Source: Deltaproteobacteria bacterium UBA5205 (GTDB taxonomy: Bacteria > Desulfobacterota > Syntrophorhabdia > Syntrophorhabdales > Syntrophorhabdaceae). From it: a stretch of DNA of 64,000 nucleotides. Numbering within the stretch: position 1 is the first letter of the stretch; each line of letters opens with the position of its first letter. Location: NCBI GenBank assembly GCA_002412715.1, contig DHVP01000031.1, positions 25,704-89,703 on the forward strand, given 5' to 3'. Position numbers and translations under genes: made by a program. The notes beneath the pieces were generated by a model. It was not told the DNA's origin. It did no database searches and saw only the letters and a list, made by a program, of their open reading frames with translations. This document shows, piece after piece, positions 59,021 to 64,000 of the stretch.

Positions 59021-59872
59021 TCAGGCCACAGGCCTTCTTCGCTCCTCTTCCAAAAAATAAGCGAACTCAGCTCCAAGGACGAGGATCGTTGCGGAGTAAT
59101 ACACCCACAAAACGAAAATGACCAGGGTGCTTAATGAGCCGTAAATAATGGAGTACGTGGCTAGATGGACGATATACCAGCCAAAAAGATGTTTAGCGAG
59201 CTCCCAGAGCAGGCCGGTAAATAGGGCCGCCTGCAGGGCGGATTTGGACCCGACCCTCGTATTGGGGATGATCTTATAGATCAGGAAGAACATACAATAA
59301 CTGAGAAAAAAGGGGAGGAGGTATTTCAGGATCCATTGGATGGTCGGCCCCATGACCACGGGTAGCTGTCCCTGGTAACCCTGCAGAAAGGTGACTGCGG
59401 AACTAAGAATCATGCTCACGAGGAGAAGGATCCCAGCCAGAAGGATCATCACGACATCAGTGGCGATTCCACGCAAGATTCCCCTGCCCTTCTGTGCCCG
59501 GAACACGATATTGAGAGCGATCCGCAGGGACGCGAAGACCCAGGTGGAGAACCAGAGCACGCCTACAAATCCCAGGATTCCCACGATCTGGCGGTTCTGA
59601 ATAACGTCCATAAGGTTCTTCATGATCTTTGGATCCAACGCCGGAGCGACATTACTGAAATAGCGACGAATATGACTGAGCACTTCCTGGTCGTTGTAGA
59701 GATAAGTGCCGACCAGTGCTAATAGCAGGAGAATAAAAGGAATCAGGTTGATAAGGATATTAAAGGTAATCCCCGACGATAAAAAAAAGCCATTGTCACC
59801 ATTGAATTGTTTTAGAGCCTGCCAAAGGAGACTGAAGCTCTTCAGAAACTTTTTGAGCCTTTTGAATCTCAT
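59021..59872 (-). CDS. YihY/BrkB family inner-membrane protein
   Basis: A 283-aa protein with about six membrane helices. The start at 59872 (MRFKRLKKFLKSFS) has SD GAGAGG; longer in-frame starts overlap the upstream permease. Features of the family: GDNGFFLSSGITFNILINLI, WFSTWVFASLRIALNIVF and the C-terminal YSIIYGSLSTLVIFVLWVYY. BrkB was first proposed as a virulence factor, and YihY was once misassigned as RNase BN. Its transport or structural role is unresolved. It follows the AI-2E-type permease gene on the same strand with 55 bp between them. Confidence 0.88.
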   Translation of the reverse strand: MRFKRLKKFLKSFSLLWQALKQFNGDNGFFLSSGITFNILINLIPFILLLLALVGTYLYNDQEVLSHIRRYFSNVAPALDPKIMKNLMDVIQNRQIVGILGFVGVLWFSTWVFASLRIALNIVFRAQKGRGILRGIATDVVMILLAGILLLVSMILSSAVTFLQGYQGQLPVVMGPTIQWILKYLLPFFLSYCMFFLIYKIIPNTRVGSKSALQAALFTGLLWELAKHLFGWYIVHLATYSIIYGSLSTLVIFVLWVYYSATILVLGAEFAYFLEEERRRPVA

Positions 59873-59927
59873 CGACCTCTCTTTTCTTCGCGTATCAATC
59901 ATTTTTTTGTCGCTCCAACTTTTCGAT

Positions 59928-60971
59928 TCAGTCGGCCTCGGCACGGGATCCCAGCATGATGGCGATTCCCCGCGTACCTTCAAAACTTTCCATAGCGATC
60001 TTGACAAGACTGGTCATTGGCACCGAGAGGATCATGCCAATCGGTCCCAGCACCCATCCCCAAAAGACCAATGAAAGGAAGACAACCAGTGCGGATAAAC
60101 TCAAGCTTCTACCCATAAGTTTCGGTTCTACAAAATTGCCCAGAACAACATTCACCGCGACAAAGCCAAGCGTTGCAAGAAGGGCGGAGCCCACACCCAA
60201 CTGGATGAGAGCGAGAAGAACAGCCGGCAAGGCAGCAATGATTGAGCCAATATTAGGCACATAATTCAGCACAAAAGCGAGTGTTCCCCAGAGCACCGGA
60301 TAATCGATCCCGAGGATCAGGAGCCAAAGCCAAATAACCAGGCCAGTGGCGGCGCTCGTCAGGGTTTTAATGACCAGGTAGCGCTTGGCGTTCTCGCTGA
60401 ATTTTTCGATGGTAGCCAGCGACCTCTCCGGGTTTCTTAACAAGGTCTTTAATTTCTTCGGAAATTCCTCTGTTTCCAGAAGAATGAACACGACCGTAAG
60501 GAGGATCAGAAAAGCATTCGTGAGGACGCTGCTCAGGGTCGATAATATATCTCCCGCCAGGTTCATCACCCACCCCGGATGGAAGAAACCAGCCACCTCT
60601 CCTTCCGGGATGTTAATGCCCTTTTGGTGCAACCAACTCATTATACCAGTGATATGAATCGATAATCGCTCTTGATAATCAGGAAGGGAACTCAGGAAAT
60701 TATTTAGCGAAGGACCTATTAATATTCCGAAGAGTGATGCTATAACCAGAATGGCCACAAGAATGAGAGCAAGTGCAATGACTTTTGGTACGCGCTTGCG
60801 TTGTAGCCAGAACAATGGCGGAGCGCAAATGATCGCAATAAACATTGCGAGAAAAAAAGGGACCAGGAGGGAACTGGCCGCCTTCATCCCCGCCACAACG
60901 ATGATAAAACCGGCCAGCATCAGGATCACGGGCACTTTGGCCTTGACTGGCCGTTTCGCTATGTTTTCCAT
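59928..60971 (-). CDS. AI-2E family transporter (PerM/YdiK-like permease)
   Basis: A 347-aa protein with the classic eight-helix pattern of the family. Landmarks are SLLVPFFLAMFIAIICAPPL, GILIGPSLNNFLSSLPDYQE, the long IPSLSSVLTNAFLILLTVVF-like middle stretch, and GILGIDYPVLWGTLAFVLNY followed by PNIGSIIAALPAVLLAL. Members export autoinducer-2 or act as Na+(Li+)/H+ antiporters; the substrate here is unknown. SD GGAGAT before ATG. Confidence 0.88.
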   Translation of the reverse strand: MENIAKRPVKAKVPVILMLAGFIIVVAGMKAASSLLVPFFLAMFIAIICAPPLFWLQRKRVPKVIALALILVAILVIASLFGILIGPSLNNFLSSLPDYQERLSIHITGIMSWLHQKGINIPEGEVAGFFHPGWVMNLAGDILSTLSSVLTNAFLILLTVVFILLETEEFPKKLKTLLRNPERSLATIEKFSENAKRYLVIKTLTSAATGLVIWLWLLILGIDYPVLWGTLAFVLNYVPNIGSIIAALPAVLLALIQLGVGSALLATLGFVAVNVVLGNFVEPKLMGRSLSLSALVVFLSLVFWGWVLGPIGMILSVPMTSLVKIAMESFEGTRGIAIMLGSRAEAD

Positions 60972-61284
60972 CGAAATCTCCTTAGATCCTATTAACCATA
61001 AAACAATGCTTGATAACCCTCCCGACGGCTATTGCATCAGAACCTTCTCCTTTCCGATCCCACGGGCATGGCCCTGATCCAAGCCCTCGTTGCATAGAAA
61101 GAGGCGGATGCGCTGCACAGCATCCTCGCCTTATTGCAACCTTTAGCCTTAAAGGGACGGCTGAAATACGTTCTGTTTCTTCGCAACAGTTACTCCTTAT
61201 CTTGATTTCGCTCCCGATGATTCCCGGGCGCCTCCTTTTCTGCACCCACCAGACATCCTTCCTTGCCAGGTGTGCAGGTCTAAG
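60972..61284. other. Intergenic region, no gene seen
   Basis: 313 bp between the AI-2E-type permease and a small membrane protein gene. No ORF with an SD, no RNA structure and no repeat that I can support. Confidence 0.5.
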
Positions 61285-61503
61285 TTATGAGTGTTTTCGC
61301 TGCCTGAATACAAGATACAACAGACCGGGAATTGACAGTATCGCCAGAGGAGAAGGTGCATGCTCCTGATGAAGGCCAAGTGCCCGCGTAAATGCTGAGA
61401 GTACGTGCCCGCTAAAATCGAGCGCAAACGGTGTACTCAGCACAACGAAAATAGTGGAAATAATGACCGTGATAACGAAGATCAGTTTCATTTTGTCCGT
61501 CAT
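61285..61503 (-). CDS. Small membrane protein of unknown function (72 aa)
   Basis: ATG at 61503 has SD GGAGGC at good spacing and starts MTDKMKLIFVITVIIS; the longer upstream frame is not protein-like. Two hydrophobic segments (residues 6-27 and about 50-66) with a short loop and a basic tail (FRQRKHS). No known family is recognised. The region after it (61504-61856) holds only an unsupported 67-codon rightward frame. Confidence 0.55.
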   Translation of the reverse strand: MTDKMKLIFVITVIISTIFVVLSTPFALDFSGHVLSAFTRALGLHQEHAPSPLAILSIPGLLYLVFRQRKHS

Positions 61504-61856
61504 CTTATGCCTCCGCGAACGGTACAAACTGCGAGCTGTCGTGACTTGCCAAAAACAATAATCGAAGTGGTGTTCGAGGCGGGAACGACCTTCATCCGTA
61601 TGATGAGTAGAATCATGCTGATGGTGAGTGCAAATGGCCTGCCAACGAGCTGACAATTATCAGATACTTTGGCTTTTTATGAAATAACAAGGGATTAGAT
61701 CAACAGGAGAGAACGATAGAAATGCGTGGTGTGACCGGGTATGCCCTCAATATCTGGTGGAGCCTCAACATCTTGAGGGATACGGTGAAATCCAGGCAGC
61801 CTGGCCCTTGGAGTGATTTGGGTGCTCAAGTTCGCGATAACCTGAGCTATGCCGTT

Positions 61857-62369
61857 CTATTTACCGGAATCAAATTCTTTTTCAGCTTTTTTCCAGGCAT
61901 CGGACAAGTCCTTGTACGCATCTGAAAAGCCCTTCTTCATTTCCTCCCAGGCACCGGCGGAACTGCTTTTCAGGCCGCCGTACCATTCGGCCGCATTCGT
62001 CCGCTGCTTGCGCAAATCTTTCAGAGCGGCGCGGGCTTTCTCGCGTGCGGCTTTATTCATTTGGTCCCAGTTGTTGTCAATACGCGTTTCCAGTGCATCG
62101 ATGCGGTTATCCAGATCGTCCAGGGCTGTTTTAGTTTTCTGAATAGCTTCGTCGCGCTGATCGGCTGTATAACCGTTAAGTGCCTGAAGCAGGTCTTGAG
62201 TTTCCTGTCGCACTTCCTTCGCCGTCGTCTTATCCGGTTTCGTAGCAATTTCGTCAGTTTTTGTTGTCGTTTTGTCTGTTGAAGTGTTATCGGAACATCC
62301 TGGCCCAATGCCAAACATTACGGTCAATACAACCACGACTACGGCCCGGCCGGTTCTCTGCAATATCAT
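61857..62369 (-). CDS. Lipoprotein with helical coiled-coil region
   Basis: A 170-aa protein with a lipoprotein signal (GIGPGC, Cys25), a Thr/Lys-rich linker (TSTDKTTTKTDEIATKPD) and a long amphipathic helical part (about 50-140; KTALDDLDNRIDALETRI, KAAREKARAALKDLRKQR). The C-terminal tail SDAYKDLSDAWKKAEKEF is also helical. No enzymatic motif. It probably spans part of the periplasm as a helical rod. SD AGGAGG. Confidence 0.7.
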   Translation of the reverse strand: MILQRTGRAVVVVVLTVMFGIGPGCSDNTSTDKTTTKTDEIATKPDKTTAKEVRQETQDLLQALNGYTADQRDEAIQKTKTALDDLDNRIDALETRIDNNWDQMNKAAREKARAALKDLRKQRTNAAEWYGGLKSSSAGAWEEMKKGFSDAYKDLSDAWKKAEKEFDSGK

Positions 62370-62459
62370 TTTTTGCCTCCTTGTTTGTTTTTAGTTCCGC
62401 CGCCTGATAACAACCGGCGGTCAGCACCACTTTCAACTCAAACCAGCCATGTTCAACAG

Positions 62460-63797
62460 CTATGCTGATGTGCATCGTTCGTCCTCTATGTTCAGTGCTT
62501 TGCGCACACTCTCCAGGCGCCTCTCAAACTGTGCGCGGTCGTGCGGGGACTCAAGGGTGCGTTCAGCTGCCTCTGCGATCCATTGCATATGGTTACGGAG
62601 CGCCCGACGCCGGCCCGGACTGGCCGTCAGGCTGGAGATGGTTTGAAGCGCGTCAAGCATCCGTAACATGATGGCGACATTGCCTGTGGCGCTGTCTCTA
62701 ATTTGATCGAACGATGCGGCCGCCAGGCTGACAAAGGTCTGCCCGATGGCGATCACCCTCAGTTCGCCTTCCTCATAGCGGTGCGATGAAGGGATGGTCC
62801 GGGAAGCCAGGCGCGCCAGGATCGCCGTCAGATAGTCTACGCACATCACGGCCGTCGTGGTGTCGTTGACACTGGGTGAAAGTGCTCGCAACGCCATATC
62901 CACAATCTGCCTGATGCCGAAAGCACAATCCTGTTCCAGCGTGCGGTTGCGGCTGAAGTTGTATGCCGCCTGCAGGGCGGCGATGATCTCTTTTTCCGGC
63001 GGGTCCTCCAGAGCGAGCGAGGCGAGCTTTGTGTCATGGACCACAAAATCGCCGACACCGCGTTCCATCCGAACGATGGTATTGTGCTCCCGTGCCAGGC
63101 GCAGGAGCGCCGCGTCATCAACACTTTGGATGTAGCCATACTTCCGGGCCGGAACCGCCTGCCAGTTGAGCTCTGCCAAAGGAAGCAGTGCCTGATCCTC
63201 ATCGTCTTCAACTGACCCTTGTCCAGGATGTCCCGGGAAAAGCCGGTCAACGGCCGCCATGGTTTCGTCGGCAACCGATGCAATGATGCTCGAGGCCTGG
63301 ATCGAAGAAGCGATGTGATGAATGAAGAAAATGAGGACGCCGATGCCGCACATCGACAGCAAGATGCCGAAAAACACTGCCAGGCTCGGGATAAATTCGC
63401 CCTCGTCGCCGCTGCGGATGGTGCGCAACACTAACAGGCAGTAGGCGAAAATGCCGGCGAAGATTCCGAGCGCCATCTGCGTGACGCTGTCGCGCATGAA
63501 GTTTCGCAGGATGCGCGAAGTGTATTGGCTCGAGGCAAGCATCAACGTCATCAAGGTCATCGAAAATGTGATCCCCACCACAGTCATCATCGACCCGGCA
63601 ATCGTGGACAATATCCCGCGCGCACCCTCAGCGCCGCCACCAAAAAATCGCGGCCAGCGTGCAAGCCATTGTTCGCTCCAGGTGGAATCTACTTCAACCA
63701 GAGCCGCCGAGAGGACAATACTGGCCGCAACAATCAATGAAGGTATAAACCAGAAGCTCGTCCGCAGATTATTCCAGAACTGTCTAAGTTTATTCAT
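62460..63797 (-). CDS. DUF2254 membrane protein
   Basis: A 445-aa protein with four N-terminal membrane helices (FIPSLIVAASIVLSAALVEV, STIAGSMMTVVGITFSMTLM, and two between about 105 and 165) and a soluble C-terminal half. The sequence follows the DUF2254 family (SSQYTSRILRNFMRDSVTQ, EQDCAFGIRQIVDMALRALS, SVNDTTTAVMCVDYL). Function unknown; sometimes described as a predicted membrane channel. It lies directly after an ATP-synthase gamma gene. Confidence 0.87.
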   Translation of the reverse strand: MNKLRQFWNNLRTSFWFIPSLIVAASIVLSAALVEVDSTWSEQWLARWPRFFGGGAEGARGILSTIAGSMMTVVGITFSMTLMTLMLASSQYTSRILRNFMRDSVTQMALGIFAGIFAYCLLVLRTIRSGDEGEFIPSLAVFFGILLSMCGIGVLIFFIHHIASSIQASSIIASVADETMAAVDRLFPGHPGQGSVEDDEDQALLPLAELNWQAVPARKYGYIQSVDDAALLRLAREHNTIVRMERGVGDFVVHDTKLASLALEDPPEKEIIAALQAAYNFSRNRTLEQDCAFGIRQIVDMALRALSPSVNDTTTAVMCVDYLTAILARLASRTIPSSHRYEEGELRVIAIGQTFVSLAAASFDQIRDSATGNVAIMLRMLDALQTISSLTASPGRRRALRNHMQWIAEAAERTLESPHDRAQFERRLESVRKALNIEDERCTSA

Positions 63798-63857
63798 GGG
63801 TCAATCTCCAATAAATCCGGCTCGTTCATTACTAAATCTCAAAGGAAGCGGAGCGCG

Positions 63858-64000
63858 TCACTTGTTCGACAGCGCTTCGAAGCCGGAGATTACGTCGAAC
63901 AGTTCCTCGTCGATGCTGCTCTGGCGCAAACGATTGAGTGTCCCATTGAGATATTCCAGTAATTCGTCGATGTTTTTGTCGGCGCGTTGCATCGCCGCCA
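63858..64000 (-). CDS. F-type ATPase gamma subunit, C-terminal end (continues beyond window)
   Basis: The last 47 codons of a leftward gene end at 63858. The visible peptide AAMQRADKNIDELLEYLNGT, then RLRQSSIDEELFDVISGFEA, matches the conserved C-terminal helix of ATP synthase gamma subunits. The sequence diverges from the usual I..EIVGGAEAL ending, and DUF2254 and lipoprotein genes follow instead of atpDC, which suggests an alternate (N-type) F-ATPase operon where gamma is last. That placement is inference, because the rest lies outside. Confidence 0.72.
   Translation of the reverse strand, partial: AAMQRADKNIDELLEYLNGTLNRLRQSSIDEELFDVISGFEALSNK

Noticed and set aside
61722..61925. A 67-codon rightward ORF (MRGVTGYALNIWWSLN)
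   Set aside because: Its 3' third is antisense to the lipoprotein gene and SD spacing is poor; could be a gene fragment but not supportable.

Overview
The window looks like the chromosome of an anaerobic Gram-negative bacterium, most likely a deltaproteobacterium (Desulfobacterota, Syntrophorhabdus- or Syntrophobacter-like). This is an inference from gene content: outer-membrane proteins (TolC, BtuB, Pal), a multi-subunit pyruvate:ferredoxin oxidoreductase, an ene-reductase coupled to a ferredoxin, corrinoid uptake and salvage, and a standalone IMP cyclohydrolase. Coding density is high, gene overlaps (ATGA, TGATG) are frequent, and no rRNA or CRISPR array is present.

Layout. 1-5739: an RND efflux operon (TolC-like protein, lipoprotein adaptor, AcrB-like pump, small PII-like associated protein). 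5823-12648: a membrane metallophosphoesterase, a 1407-aa protein ending in PEP-synthase-type ATP-grasp and phosphohistidine domains, and a divergent GAPDH. 12929-16557: tRNA-Arg(CCU), a two-subunit molybdenum hydroxylase (2Fe-2S plus molybdopterin subunits) and a small exported protein. 16748-22493: glycogen phosphorylase, an NADH:flavin oxidoreductase with a ferredoxin, and a CheV protein. 22494-25610: a predicted small RNA, two proteins of unknown function, and a short transcript with an SD-sequestering hairpin.

25684-36269 is the standout. It is a 10.6-kb element inserted in the 3' half of tRNA-Thr(CGU) and bounded by 43-bp direct repeats. It carries an integrase, an AlpA-like DNA-binding protein, a prim-pol/RecA-like replication protein with an iteron-like cluster inside its gene, an HNH endonuclease, a terminase large subunit, a fused prohead protease-capsid protein and a portal. 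It has no tail, connector or lysis genes and no recognisable repressor. This matches the layout of a capsid-forming phage satellite (cfPICI-like).

36425-45312: a nine-gene leftward corrinoid operon (btuB, two PP-loop ATPases of unknown role, btuF, btuC, btuD, cobU, cobT, cobS) behind a cobalamin riboswitch. 45417-47875: a thioesterase, a DNA glycosylase, purM and a GYD protein. 48165-50559: porDAB. 50806-56827: RodZ-like protein, YebC, tRNA-Val(CAC), a radical SAM protein, IMP cyclohydrolase, purD, a LeuB-like dehydrogenase and a Fis-like regulator. 57071-64000: Pal, an orphan HATPase kinase flanked by palindromes, BrkB/YihY, an AI-2E-type permease, small membrane and lipoproteins, a DUF2254 protein and the end of an F-type ATPase gamma subunit.

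Functionally, the host genes combine low-potential electron chemistry (Por, ferredoxin, ene-reductase), carbohydrate storage turnover (glycogen phosphorylase, GAPDH, PEP-type phosphotransfer), purine synthesis and corrinoid scavenging. The satellite is an independent genetic unit that appears able to build and fill its own heads but would need a helper phage for tails and lysis.
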